A stretch of 64,000 bases of DNA from Antiquaquibacter metalliresistens (GTDB lineage: Bacteria; Actinomycetota; Actinomycetes; Actinomycetales; Microbacteriaceae). The position numbers and the translations under genes were made by a program. The stretch spans positions 186,001 to 250,000 of the forward strand of contig NZ_JARGEM010000005.1 in NCBI RefSeq assembly GCF_029211225.1. The letters are read 5' to 3'. The notes below the pieces were generated by a model. The model did no database searches. It saw only the letters and a list, made by a program, of their open reading frames with translations, and was not told the DNA's origin. This document shows, in pieces, positions 15,825 to 25,856 of the stretch (its first letter is position 1; each line of letters starts with the position of its first letter).

Positions 15825-16178
15825 ATGAGCGTCATCCTCGCCCTGCTGCCCCTCGTCCTCATCATCGTGACTCTCGCCGACGTCATCACGCGCGAGGAGT
15901 GGCAGGTGAAGCATCTGCCGAAGCTCGTGTGGATTCTGCTGGTGATCTTCCTGCCGCTCGTCGGCAGCATCCTGTGGTTCGCGATCGGGCGGGACTGGGG
16001 TTCCGCCCGTGTCGGGCCGAGCTCGTTCGATCGACCTCGCACCGCCGCGGCCACATCCGAGCGGGGCATGTCGCAGACCGAGCGGGAGCTGGCCGCCCTC
16101 GAGGACGAGATCGCCGCCGACCGCCTGCGGCGTCTCGAGGCGGAGGTCGAGGCGAAGCGACGCGCTCGCGAGCAGTAG
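15825..16178 (+). CDS. Phospholipase D N-terminal-type (PLDc_N) membrane protein
   Basis: 117 aa. Two transmembrane helices (residues ~4-20 and ~33-52) carry the PLDc_N pattern, including LPKLVWILLVIFLPLVGSILWFAIGR, where the P-x-x-G-x-x-x-W-F segment is diagnostic. The second half is a charged coiled-coil-like tail (TERELAALEDEIAADRLRRL). The family is widespread in Actinobacteria without a defined function. A CAGGAT hexamer at 15813-15818 is 6 nt from the ATG, an imperfect leaderless -10. Confidence 0.78.
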   Translation: MSVILALLPLVLIIVTLADVITREEWQVKHLPKLVWILLVIFLPLVGSILWFAIGRDWGSARVGPSSFDRPRTAAATSERGMSQTERELAALEDEIAADRLRRLEAEVEAKRRAREQ

Positions 16179-16183
16179 CGGGG

Positions 16184-16996
16184 TCAGTCGGCGCGCACCG
16201 TGACGCTGCCGTTGACCGTGTGCGCGACGATCGTGCGGTCGGCCTGCGGGTCGTTGACTACCTTGACGAGGTCGGTGTCGCCGTTCACGGTGGCGAGGTC
16301 GATCGCGTAGGCCTCGTCGGCATCCGTCAGTTCGATGGTGATCGAGCCGTTGGTGCCGCTGGCCCGCACCTCGTCCGGCGATGCCGCGAATCGCAGCGAG
16401 ATCTCGCCGTTCACGGTGGATGCCGCGACCCGCGCCGACTCGGAGTCCGTGAGTTCGACGGACCCGTTCGTGGTGCTCAGCTCGAGCGCGCCGGCGGAGC
16501 CGTCGACGGCGACCCTGCCGTTGGTGGTGCCGATGGAGAGGTCGCCGGTGAGGTCGGTGACGGTGACATCGCCGTTCAGGCCGGCGACGGTCACCGGCAG
16601 CGCCGGAGGCATCGCGATGGTCACGGTGATCGAGCACGCCGCCGTCCAGGGGCCGATGCTCGGGCACCCGCCGTCGACGAGCGTCACCCCGCCGTTCGTC
16701 TCGACGGTCACCTCGGGCTCGTCGAACAGGTAGCGGCCCTGCACCTCGACGGAGACGGTCTGGTCGTCGGCGGGCACCAGCACGATCGTGCCGTTCGGAA
16801 TCCTGACGTCGACGCTCGTGCCCGCCTCGGCGGACGCGCTCGCCTCGACCGTGGACCGGCCCGTGCCCAGCAGCACCGCCGTCACGACCGCGCCGACGAC
16901 GAGCAACGCGACGACGACGATGCCGATCGTCAGGGCGACCCGCCCTCCCGTGCTCATCCTGGGGCGGTTCGGTGCAGGCGTCGTGGCCTCGGTCAT
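16184..16996 (-). CDS. Membrane-anchored DUF4097-like beta-repeat protein
   Basis: 270 aa. A short cytoplasmic N-terminus, one transmembrane helix (about residues 19-44), then an exported domain built of repeated short strands. Each repeat has an Asn-Gly turn (NGTIVL, NGDVTV, NGRVAV, NGSVEL, NGEISL, NGSITI, NGSVTV). This is the pattern of DUF4097-type beta-solenoid 'adhesin-like' domains. One Cys pair (GGCPS...AACSIT) could form a disulfide. The ATG has GAGAGGA upstream and a TAGCGT -10 at 17029-17024. It is divergent from moxR. Such proteins are linked to envelope stress in other bacteria; the role here is unknown. Confidence 0.75.
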   Translation of the reverse strand: MTEATTPAPNRPRMSTGGRVALTIGIVVVALLVVGAVVTAVLLGTGRSTVEASASAEAGTSVDVRIPNGTIVLVPADDQTVSVEVQGRYLFDEPEVTVETNGGVTLVDGGCPSIGPWTAACSITVTIAMPPALPVTVAGLNGDVTVTDLTGDLSIGTTNGRVAVDGSAGALELSTTNGSVELTDSESARVAASTVNGEISLRFAASPDEVRASGTNGSITIELTDADEAYAIDLATVNGDTDLVKVVNDPQADRTIVAHTVNGSVTVRAD

Positions 16997-17023
16997 GGCA
17001 TCGTCCTCTCGATCGCAGCTTCG

Positions 17024-17130
17024 ACGCTAGCCAGCCCTCGGTGCCCGGATGCAGTCCGAAGGTCCCGCGGTCGTCGCGTTCTGGCCAGGTTAGCCAGGCA
17101 CGGCGCCGCACCGGCAGGGGGCTAGCCCCC
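17024..17130. promoter_or_regulatory. Divergent regulatory gap with a 14-bp palindrome
   Basis: On the minus strand TAGCGT (17029-17024) is a -10 for the DUF4097-like gene, with a leader of about 20 nt. Within the gap GGGGGCTAGCCCCC (17117-17130) is a perfect 14-bp palindrome, 69 bp before the moxR ATG. It could be an operator or a hairpin. I see no clear plus-strand -10 next to moxR (GAGACT is only a partial match). Confidence 0.4.
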
Positions 17131-17198
17131 GAGATGCTGCGGGGGCTGACGGCGGATTCCCAGGTGGCGGACGCCGCGGGGTCTGCGAGACTGCTGGC

Positions 17199-18217
<1,019 letters not shown>

Positions 18218-18218
<1 letters not shown>

Positions 18219-19495
18219 TGTCCGGCCGGCCGGCGTCGCTGCGCGCGCGGTTCGCGATCGCCGGAGTGGCCCTGACCGGTCGGGGCGCCGCCTTCGCGGT
18301 GCTCGGCGTGCTGGCGGTGCTCGCGGCCTATGCGAGCGGGCGTCCGCTGCTGCTCGCCGTCGGCATCCTGCTGCTCGCGCTGCCGGTGCTCGCCGTCGTC
18401 GTGGTGCGGATGCGTCGGCCGAAGTTCGCCGTGTCCCGTCACTTCGCGCCCGAGGTGGTCGCCGCCGGGCACGGCACGTCGGTGCGGCTGAGGCTCACGA
18501 ACCGTGCGCGCACGCGCAGCACCGGCGCGCTCTGGTGGGAGCGGCTGCCGTGGGGTGCGACAAATCCCCGCAGACTGCCGAGCGTGCCCGCCGGTCGCAC
18601 GCTGCAGCTGGACTACGAGCTGCGACCGCCACGTCGCGGCGTGTTCGGGATCGGGCCGCTCGTGATCGAGTTCGGCGACCCCTTCGGCCTCGTGGTCGCC
18701 CGCATCGAGGCCGGCGGCGGCGACGAGCTCGTCGTGACACCGGAGGTGGTCGCGCTCGGCGAGTCCACCCTCACGGTGCCCGCTGGGTCGGGCGAGGCGC
18801 AGCTCGTGCAGCGGCGAGCGGCGGGGGATGACGACGACGTCATGACCCGCGAGTACCGCACGGGCGATGCGATGCGGCGCGTGCACTGGCGGGCGACCGC
18901 TCGCCACGGCGAGCTCATGGTGCGGCAGGAGGAGCAGCGGTCGCTGCCGCGGGCGCGCGTGCTCGTCGACACCCTGACGAGCGGCTACCGGGGCGACGAT
19001 GACGCCTTCGAGTGGGTCGTGCGCATGCTCGCCTCCGTCACCGTGCACCTGCGGCGAGCGGGCTTCGACGTGACCGTCGAGGAGAGCGGTGAGCCGCAGC
19101 TGCACCCGATCGCGCGCCGCCGCACCTGGGGCGACGAGGAGTTCCTCGCCTCGCTCGCCCCGCTGCAGCCGGTGGACGAACACCGGAACGCCGCCCCGCA
19201 GCAGCCCGTCGAGGGGCCGGTCGTCGCCATCGTCGGCGAGCCCGACGCGGCCACGTTCGAGTGGCTCTCGCGTCGGCGGGTCGCGGGATCGCTCGCCGTG
19301 GCGTTCATGGTGAGATCGGCCTCATCCCTCGACGTGCTGAACCGTTCGTTCGGCGTGCCGACGGCGGCCAGCGGCCAGGGCGACCGGCTGCTCGACGAGG
19401 GATGGCTCGTGGTGCCGGTGCGCGCCGACGACGACCATGCCGCGGCCTGGGATGCCGTGGTGATCGAGACAGGACGCTCGCGTGCGCCCCGCTGA
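18218..19495 (+). CDS. DUF58 domain protein (MoxR partner)
   Basis: 425 aa. Two adjacent N-terminal transmembrane segments (residues ~25-62) precede an immunoglobulin-like part. The DUF58 core follows with the diagnostic TREYRTGDAMRRVHWRATAR near residue 210-230 (R.Y..GD..R.IHW..SAR) and VRQEEQR. The C-terminus resembles a von Willebrand A-like fold. The ATG overlaps the moxR stop. It is expected to sit in the membrane with its DUF58 domain contacting MoxR. It overlaps the next gene by 14 bp. Confidence 0.88.
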
Positions 19496-21695
19496 GCGCC
19501 CGGTCGGCGATCGCGCGCGGGACTGGGCGAGCGTCTCGATCGCGTTGATCGCGCTGGGCGTCGCGCTCGGCGGCCTGCACCTGGTGCTCGTCGGCGCGCA
19601 GTGGTGGCTGGTCGGCATGGTGATGGCCGTCGTCATCCTGATCTCGGGGGCGATCGTGCGCTCCTTCGCCCGTCATCGGCTGTGGGGGGTCGTCGCGCAG
19701 GTGCTGGTCGGAGGTGCCGTGCTCACCGCGATGCATGCACCACGGCAGGCCCTGCTGGGGGTCATCCCGACGGAGGCCGTGTTCGAGCGGTTCGGCGAGT
19801 TGGTCGCGTCCGGCGGCGCGGCGATCGCGAGCCAGGGCAGTCCCGCGCAGGCGGGGGAGGGCATCCGCTTTCTCGTGGCGCTCGGTGTCGGCGCGCTCGC
19901 GCTCGCGCTGGACCTGTTCGTCTCGAGCGCCAGGATGCCCGTGCTCGCCGGCCTGCCCCTGCTGGTGCTGCTGCTCGTGCCGACGACCGTCGACCCCCAG
20001 TTGCACGACCCGCTCACCTTCGTCTTCACCGCGCTGGCCTACCTCGCCCTGCTGCTCGTCGGAAACGGCGGCGCGAGACGCGTGGCCGTCGTGGTCGGTG
20101 CCGCCGCCGTGGTGCTCGCCCTCGCGGTGCCGCCGTTGCTGCCCCCGGTGCAGGCACCGACGAGCACCGGCGCCGGAGGCGGCAGCAGCCTGAACCCCCT
20201 GATCTCGCTCGGGGACGATCTGCGGCGAACCGATCCGGTGATCGCCTACACCTACCGGTCGGAGACGCCACAGTACTTCCGGCTGACCGTGCTCGACGAT
20301 TTCGGAGGTGTCACCTGGTCGCCGGACACCGCGACCGTGGGCACGGAGGGGATCGACCGGATCGGCCCGGTGCCCGGGCTCGACGACGACGTGCCGACGA
20401 CGGCCGTGACCTCCGCCGTCACGGTCGGCGACGTGCGCTCGTCGTGGCTTCCACTGCCGTACGCGCCACGCGCCGTCAGCGGTCTCGAGGGCAGGTGGCG
20501 GTGGGATCCGCGCAGCCTCGCCGTGCGCGGCGACGGCGCGAACGCGCGCGGGCAGGTCTTCGAGGTGAGCAGCCTGACCGTCTCGCCCTCGATCGCGCAG
20601 CTCGTCGAGGCCGGCACTCGAGTGCCGACGAGCTATCAGCACTACACGGTGCTGCCCTCCGATCTGCCGCCCGTGGTGGCCGAGACGGCCGAGCAGATTG
20701 CGGGTTCCGCCGGCAGCAACTACGAGGCCGCGATCGCGCTGCAGTCGTGGTTCCGCAGCGGTGACTTCGTGTACTCGGAGCGGGCGCCGGTGCAGCAGGG
20801 CTATGACGGTGGCGGTGCGAGCGTGCTCGACGACTTCCTCGCGGCCAAGGCCGGGTATTGCGTGCACTTCGCGTCGGCGATGGCCGCGATGGCGCGCACG
20901 CTCGACATCCCGGCGCGCATCGCCGTCGGCTTCACCCAGGGCACGCCGATCGTGCAGGGCGGCGAGACGGTCTATCGGGTGACCACCCACGAGTTCCACG
21001 CCTGGCCCGAGCTGTTCTTCGACGGCATCGGCTGGGTGCGTTTCGAGCCCACGCCGGGGCGCGGGGATGTCCCGGCCTTCGCTCCCGCCGTCGCCGACGA
21101 CCCCGCGACGCCCGACGTGGACGAGTCGGTGCCGGCCCCGCCCGTGCAGGCGCCCGCCCCCGATCCGCAGGCCAGCGGCGCACCGGTCGCGGAGGGCGAG
21201 GGGGTGGAGGAGGAGCCCGCCGACGAGAGCGCGGCGACCCCGGCATCCGCGCCACCGATCGGCTGGATCGTGATCGCGGCACTCGCCGTGCTGCTGGCGC
21301 TGCCGACGGCGGTCAGGATCGTGGTGCGCGAGCTGCGCATGTCCCGCGTCGCGCGCGGCTCGGCCGAGTCCGCCTGGGCGGAGCTGCGCGCCACCGTGCA
21401 CGACCTCGGTCGGCCGCTGCCCGACGCCCTCACCCCGCGGCAGGTCGCGGACGATCTCGAGTTCCGCATCTCGGCCTCGGCGCTGCCGGCGCTGGAACGG
21501 CTCACCGCGTCGATCGAGCACGAGGCGTACGCGCGCGACGCTCGGCCGCCGAGTGTGCAGGATGTGCGCCTCGTTCGGCGCGCGCTGTCGCGACGGGCCG
21601 GTGTCGTCTCCCGCGTGCTCGCCGTGGTCGCGCCCCGGTCGCTGTTCGCGCGGCTCAGTCCAGCGGACTCAGCGCGATCACCGGTCGCTTGGTGA
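19482..21695 (+). CDS. TgpA-like membrane transglutaminase
   Basis: 737 aa. The N-terminal half has about six transmembrane segments (residues ~17-58, 67-84, 128-147, 154-169, 180-195 and 200-220). An exported DUF3488/transglutaminase domain follows. The catalytic Cys is in AGYCVHFASA (Cys460) and the catalytic His in TTHEFHAWPE (His506), followed by GWVRFEPTP. Then come a Pro/Ala-rich linker (residues ~540-590), one more helix and a cytoplasmic DUF4129-like tail. It completes the MoxR-DUF58-transglutaminase unit, probably acting on cell-surface proteins. Its 3' end overlaps the convergent ABC ATPase gene by 41 bp. Confidence 0.88.
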   Translation: MRPAERPVGDRARDWASVSIALIALGVALGGLHLVLVGAQWWLVGMVMAVVILISGAIVRSFARHRLWGVVAQVLVGGAVLTAMHAPRQALLGVIPTEAVFERFGELVASGGAAIASQGSPAQAGEGIRFLVALGVGALALALDLFVSSARMPVLAGLPLLVLLLVPTTVDPQLHDPLTFVFTALAYLALLLVGNGGARRVAVVVGAAAVVLALAVPPLLPPVQAPTSTGAGGGSSLNPLISLGDDLRRTDPVIAYTYRSETPQYFRLTVLDDFGGVTWSPDTATVGTEGIDRIGPVPGLDDDVPTTAVTSAVTVGDVRSSWLPLPYAPRAVSGLEGRWRWDPRSLAVRGDGANARGQVFEVSSLTVSPSIAQLVEAGTRVPTSYQHYTVLPSDLPPVVAETAEQIAGSAGSNYEAAIALQSWFRSGDFVYSERAPVQQGYDGGGASVLDDFLAAKAGYCVHFASAMAAMARTLDIPARIAVGFTQGTPIVQGGETVYRVTTHEFHAWPELFFDGIGWVRFEPTPGRGDVPAFAPAVADDPATPDVDESVPAPPVQAPAPDPQASGAPVAEGEGVEEEPADESAATPASAPPIGWIVIAALAVLLALPTAVRIVVRELRMSRVARGSAESAWAELRATVHDLGRPLPDALTPRQVADDLEFRISASALPALERLTASIEHEAYARDARPPSVQDVRLVRRALSRRAGVVSRVLAVVAPRSLFARLSPADSARSPVAW

Positions 21696-22437
21696 TCGGG
21701 TTCTCGAGCACGGTCGCCTCCACCCGATAGACCGCGCGGATGAGCGACGGCCGCAGGGTCTGCGCGGTCGGGCCGGCGGCGACCACCCGTCCGTCCTGCA
21801 GCACGACGACGTGGTCGGCGTAGGTCGCGGCGAGCGAGAGGTCGTGCAGCGCGGCGACGACGGTGACCCCGTCGGCGGCCAGCCGGCCCAGCAGGCCGAG
21901 CACGGTGAGCTGGGCGTGGATGTCGAGGTGGTTCGTCGGCTCGTCGAGCAGCAGCAGCCGGGGTTGCTGCGCGAGGGCCCGGGCGAGCATGATCCGCTGC
22001 CGTTCTCCGCCGGAGAGGCTCGCGAACTCGCGCGCGGCGAAGGCGGTCATCTCCACGGTCGCGAGGGCGTCGGCGACGATGCGCGCGCCGTCGGCGGGCT
22101 CGTCTCCGAAGATCGACTGGTGCGGCATCCGGCCGAGGGCGACGACGTCGGTGACGCTCATCGCGGTGTCGGTGGCGATGTCCTGCTCGACGAAGGCCAG
22201 GATGCGGGCGCGCTCGCGTCGCGACATCGCCCCGAGATCCTGGTGCTCGAACCGCACCGCGCCCTGTTCCGGGCGCGGCAGCGCCGCGAGCGCGTGCAGC
22301 AGCGTGGTCTTGCCCGCCCCGTTCGGGCCGATCAGGGCGGTGACGGCGCCCGTCGGCATGGTGCAGTCCACGCCGTCGACGATGAGGCGACCGCCGGCGG
22401 TGACGGTGACGCGGGATGCCTCGAGCCCGCCGGTCAC
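21655..22437 (-). CDS. FecE/BtuD-type ABC importer ATPase (putative F420-0 transporter)
   Basis: 260 aa from a GTG that overlaps the permease stop (GTGA). Walker A is LIGPNGAGKTTL, the Q-loop is FVEQD, the signature is LSGGERQRIMLARAL, Walker B/D-loop is LLLLDEPTNHLD, and the switch His is in AALHDLSL. It is the ATPase for the FecCD/FecB-type importer encoded just upstream on the same strand. Substrate class (iron-siderophore, haem, cobalamin or F420-0) cannot be told from the ATPase alone; see the binding protein. The last 41 bp run antisense to the transglutaminase gene. Confidence 0.88.
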   Translation of the reverse strand: MTGGLEASRVTVTAGGRLIVDGVDCTMPTGAVTALIGPNGAGKTTLLHALAALPRPEQGAVRFEHQDLGAMSRRERARILAFVEQDIATDTAMSVTDVVALGRMPHQSIFGDEPADGARIVADALATVEMTAFAAREFASLSGGERQRIMLARALAQQPRLLLLDEPTNHLDIHAQLTVLGLLGRLAADGVTVVAALHDLSLAATYADHVVVLQDGRVVAAGPTAQTLRPSLIRAVYRVEATVLENPITKRPVIALSPLD

Positions 22438-23438
22438 GTCGCGCTCCGGCGCCGGGCCAGCAGCAGTGCGAAGACGGGCGCGCCGATGATCGCGGTCACG
22501 ATGCCCACCGGCAGCTCGCGCGGGTCGAACAGGGTGCGCGCCGCGGTGTCCGCCCACACCAGGAAGATCGCGCCGGTCAGCGCCGCGAGCGGTAGCAGAG
22601 CGCGATGGCCGGGGCCGACGAGCAGCCGCACCGCGTGCGGGAGCACGAGCCCGACGAAGCCGATCGACCCGCTGACCGAGACCATCGCCCCCGTCAGCAG
22701 CGCGGATGCGGTCAGCAGCACCCAGCGCGTCGCCGCGACGTTGACCCCGAGTGAGGCGGCGGTGGCGTCGCCGAAGGCGAAGGCGTCGAGCACGCGCCCG
22801 CCGAGTGCGATCGGCACCCCGGCGATGAGGATCGCGGTGAACGCGATCGCGACGGCGGGCCAGCGCGCGCCGGCGAGCGAACCGAGCAGCCAGCCGAGGA
22901 TCTCGCGGTAGGAGTCACCGGTGACGGTCCAGAAGATCACGAGCGAGGTGACCGCGCCGGCGAGCGAGGACACCGCGAGCCCGGCGAGCACCGTGCGGGT
23001 CGGGGTGATCGCGCCCAGCGAGCTGGCCAGCAGCAGGGTGACCACGAGGGCGACCATCGCCCCGGCGAACGCCGCGAGCGGCAGGGCGACCGCGACCCCG
23101 AGCAGCAGCACCGACACCGCTCCGAGCGAGGCACCGGATGACAGCCCCAGCAGATACGGGTCGGCCAGCGGATTGCGCGTGATCGCCTGCATCACCGCAC
23201 CCGAGATCGCCAGCCCCGCACCGACCGCCGCCGCCGTGAGCACGCGGGGCAGCCGCAGCTCCCACACGATGCCGTCGCGCAGGGTGGACAGCGGGCTGTC
23301 GCCGATGCCGAGGTGGCTCAGGATCGAGGCCCACACCTCGTCGATGCGGATGTCGGCCGGCCCGAAGGTGACGGCGAACGTCACGCTCGCGATCAGTCCG
23401 ATCGCGAGCGCGACGCCCGCGATTGCCGTTCTACCCAT
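22434..23438 (-). CDS. FecCD-family ABC permease (putative F420-0 transporter)
   Basis: 334 aa, about ten transmembrane helices. FecCD hallmarks include WELRLPRVLTAAAVGAGLAISGAVMQAITRNPLADPYLLG near residue 60-100, and the C-terminal block GSIGFVGLVLPHAVRLLVGPGHR. It forms the homodimeric inner-membrane channel of a type II (BtuCD-like) importer. The ATG overlaps the end of the substrate-binding protein gene by 8 bp, and its stop overlaps the ATPase GTG. Confidence 0.88.
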   Translation of the reverse strand: MGRTAIAGVALAIGLIASVTFAVTFGPADIRIDEVWASILSHLGIGDSPLSTLRDGIVWELRLPRVLTAAAVGAGLAISGAVMQAITRNPLADPYLLGLSSGASLGAVSVLLLGVAVALPLAAFAGAMVALVVTLLLASSLGAITPTRTVLAGLAVSSLAGAVTSLVIFWTVTGDSYREILGWLLGSLAGARWPAVAIAFTAILIAGVPIALGGRVLDAFAFGDATAASLGVNVAATRWVLLTASALLTGAMVSVSGSIGFVGLVLPHAVRLLVGPGHRALLPLAALTGAIFLVWADTAARTLFDPRELPVGIVTAIIGAPVFALLLARRRSAT

Positions 23439-24396
23439 CCAGCTCGGCGATCTGCTCGTTGAGCGAGACGGCGGCCTCGACGCTGCGCACGCCGGCCTCG
23501 CCCGCGGCGAACGGCACGATGAGGTACTTGCCCTCCTTCACCGCCGTCAGATTCGCGGTGGCGGGGTTCGACTCGAGGATGCCGATCTTCTTGGCCACGT
23601 CGTTCCAGGTGGCGTCGACGAGCACGATGAAATCGGGGTCGGCGTCGACGACGGCCTCCCAGTTGAACGGCGCCCAGGTGGCGTCGATGTCGCCCGCGAT
23701 GTTCTCCAGCCCGACGGTCTCGAGCACGAGTTGCGGGGCGCCGATGCCGGCGCCCACGTACGGGGTGTCCGAGCCGGACGAGAACCAGAGGGCGGTACGC
23801 CCGTCACCGGCGGGCTCGATGGCCTCGAGCGCGGCGCGCTGCTCGGCGATCAGCGGCGCGGCATCCACCCGGAAGATGTCGGCGACCTGCTGGATGTCGC
23901 CGAAGACGTTCTCGAAGCTGAGCTTGGCCGGCTGGTCGGCGCTCTGGCACGCCGACGGCGACACATAGCTGTTGACGCCGAGGGAGGCGAGCTCGGCGCG
24001 CTCGCCGGCGCCCTCCGGCGAGAAGTTGGACTCCCAGCCCGCATAGACCAGGTCGGGCTCGAGCTCGAGCACGACCTCTTCGCTCGGCACCTTGTCGGCG
24101 ATGGAGACGAGGTCGGTGGCGTCGGCAGCCCACTGTTCGGGCACGGGGCCGTCTTGGAAGGCGGTGCCCACGATGCGGTCGCCGAGACCGAGCGCGAGCA
24201 GCATCTCGGTGGAGGTCGACTTGATGGTCACGACGCGTTCGGGCGCGGCGTCGAAGACGACCTCGGTGCCGCAGTTGGTGACCTCGACGGGGCCGGCGGC
24301 AGTGGGGGTCGGGGTGGCGCCGGGCGCGGCGGTCGCGCAACCGGCGAGCAGCAGGGCTGCGGGGATGAGCAGGAGGGCGGGACGGGCGAGCTGCAT
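23431..24396 (-). CDS. FecB/BtuF-type substrate-binding lipoprotein, possibly for F420-0
   Basis: 321 aa. A lipoprotein signal peptide ends in LLLAGC (Cys20), then a Thr/Pro linker and a two-lobed periplasmic-binding fold of the cobalamin/siderophore class. The sequence resembles the actinobacterial family proposed to bind coenzyme F420-0: VTIKSTSTEMLLALGLGDRI, then a VGTAFQDGPVPEQW segment and LWFSSGSDTPYVGAGIGAP. That assignment is from memory of the family and is not proven. A luciferase-like enzyme of an F420-using family is encoded 4 kb away. GGAG lies 6 nt before the ATG, and a structured leader of about 107 nt precedes it. Confidence 0.7.
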   Translation of the reverse strand: MQLARPALLLIPAALLLAGCATAAPGATPTPTAAGPVEVTNCGTEVVFDAAPERVVTIKSTSTEMLLALGLGDRIVGTAFQDGPVPEQWAADATDLVSIADKVPSEEVVLELEPDLVYAGWESNFSPEGAGERAELASLGVNSYVSPSACQSADQPAKLSFENVFGDIQQVADIFRVDAAPLIAEQRAALEAIEPAGDGRTALWFSSGSDTPYVGAGIGAPQLVLETVGLENIAGDIDATWAPFNWEAVVDADPDFIVLVDATWNDVAKKIGILESNPATANLTAVKEGKYLIVPFAAGEAGVRSVEAAVSLNEQIAELDG

Positions 24397-24515
24397 GGTT
24401 GCTCCAGGGAAGGGTCGATCGACGGGATGGGGGAGAACGCACTCCCGGTCGAGCCGCTGCAAACCGTCAGCGGCGCCCGCCGCCATGCACGGCACGGGGA
24501 CCTGTGCCGATCCTA
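24397..24515 (-). promoter_or_regulatory. Promoter and structured leader of the putative F420-0 importer
   Basis: A TAGGAT -10 (24515-24510) lies immediately after the mocR-type gene. It would start an untranslated leader of about 107 nt. Three hairpins can be drawn on the minus strand: CGGCAC/GTGCCG with an 8-nt loop, GCCGCTG/CAGCGGC with an 8-nt loop, and GGGAG/CTCCC. I do not recognise a cobalamin or other known riboswitch consensus. Confidence 0.4.
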
Positions 24516-24519
24516 TCCT

Positions 24520-25842
24520 TCACGCGCGGGCCGCCGCGGCCAGGGCGGTCGCGACCGAGTGCAGGTCGGCGGAGACGAGACCGACCGTGACGCGTACGTG
24601 CGGTCGCGGCATCCCCACCTGGAACGGCACCCCGGGTGCGACGCGGATGCCCGCGGCGGCCAGCTGCACGATGGCGGCGCGCTCGTCGGCGACCGGCAGC
24701 CAGGCGTTGAGCCCATCGCCGACGATCGTCGGGATGCCCGCCGCCGACATCGCGGACGCGAACCCCGCCTGGCGCCCCGCATACGCCGCCCGCGCCCGTT
24801 CGACGTGGGCGACCGCCCCCGGATCGGTGAGCACCGCGTGCAGCAGCCCTTGGATCATCCGCGAGGTCCAGCCGGGACCGAGCAGTCGCCGCGCGACGAT
24901 GCGGTCGATGATCTCCCGCGGTCCGCCGAGCGCCCCCACCCGGAGGTCGGGTCCGTGGGACTTGGAGTAGCTGCGCACGTGCAGCACGCGTTCGGGCAGC
25001 CAGTTCGCGAGGCTCACCGCGGGAGCGGAACTGATCAGGGCGGAGTGGTCGTCCTCGATCACGATCGCGTCGTCGGCGGTGCGGGAGCGAGCGAGCAGGG
25101 CCGCGAGCCGCTCGGCGCGTGCCGGGGTGATCGATCGTCCGGTCGGATTGTGCGAGCGGGGTTGCAGCAGCACAGCGCTGGGGGAGTGCAGCAGGGCGGC
25201 GGCGAAGGCGTCAGGGTGCATCCCCTCGTCATCCAGCTCGACGGGCAGCGGTTCGAGTCCGTAGGTCTCGAGCAGGTCGAGGAAGGGGGGAAACGTCGGC
25301 TGCTCGATCACCACGCGGTCGCCGAACCGGGTGACCGCGGACAGCGAGCGGTCGATCGCGTCGAGGGCGCCGTTGGTCACCGTCAGCGATTCCACGGGGG
25401 CGGGCCAGGTCGCGCGCAGCAGGTCGTGGAGTTCCGGGATGTCGGGCTTGAGCTGGTAGCTCGCCGTGCCCGCCCGATCCCAGAGGCCGGCCATCGCCGG
25501 CCCGAGCGGCGGCAGCAGGGCCGGGTCCGGGGTGCCGCGCGAGAGATCGAGTCGTGCGTCGGCGCCGCCCTCGAGGCCACGGTAGCGCTGCGGCAGCCAC
25601 TCCCGCGGCAGCGAGCGCACGACGGTGCCGCTGCGACCGCGGCTGACGATGAGGCCGGCGGCCGAGAGCGTCTGCCAGGCGTGACTGACCGTGGCGGGGC
25701 TGACCCCGAGCTCTCCCGCGAGTGCCCGCACCGTCGGCAGCCGGTCGCCGGGTGCGAGGTCGCCGCTCGTGATCAGTCGCGCGATGCCGCCCGCGATGCC
25801 GCGCGGAGTGGGCTCCTCGATCGCGAGGGCTACCGACTTCAT
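24520..25842 (-). CDS. MocR-type GntR regulator with aminotransferase domain
   Basis: 440 aa. The N-terminal GntR winged helix covers residues ~10-80 (PGDRLPTVRALAGELGVSPATVSHAWQTL). A class I aminotransferase-like domain follows. The PLP lysine is in RSYSKSHGPDLRVG, with QPRSHNPTGRSI and IEDDHSAL supplying cofactor contacts. MocR proteins are PLP- or amine-responsive regulators, usually acting on the divergent gene; here that is the ureidopropionase/hydantoinase operon, 119 bp away. It precedes the putative F420-0 importer on the same strand. Inference: it senses an amino-type intermediate of the operon, such as a beta-amino acid. Confidence 0.88.
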   Translation of the reverse strand: MKSVALAIEEPTPRGIAGGIARLITSGDLAPGDRLPTVRALAGELGVSPATVSHAWQTLSAAGLIVSRGRSGTVVRSLPREWLPQRYRGLEGGADARLDLSRGTPDPALLPPLGPAMAGLWDRAGTASYQLKPDIPELHDLLRATWPAPVESLTVTNGALDAIDRSLSAVTRFGDRVVIEQPTFPPFLDLLETYGLEPLPVELDDEGMHPDAFAAALLHSPSAVLLQPRSHNPTGRSITPARAERLAALLARSRTADDAIVIEDDHSALISSAPAVSLANWLPERVLHVRSYSKSHGPDLRVGALGGPREIIDRIVARRLLGPGWTSRMIQGLLHAVLTDPGAVAHVERARAAYAGRQAGFASAMSAAGIPTIVGDGLNAWLPVADERAAIVQLAAAGIRVAPGVPFQVGMPRPHVRVTVGLVSADLHSVATALAAAARA

Positions 25843-25856
25843 GTCAACCGCCGTAG

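Noticed and set aside
17117-17130. GGGGGCTAGCCCCC as a terminator
   Set aside because: It lies between divergent genes where no transcript should end; kept only as a possible operator.
24397-24515. Cobalamin riboswitch before the FecB/BtuF-type lipoprotein
   Set aside because: No B12-box or other conserved cobalamin riboswitch segments are found in the leader, and it is shorter than that class.
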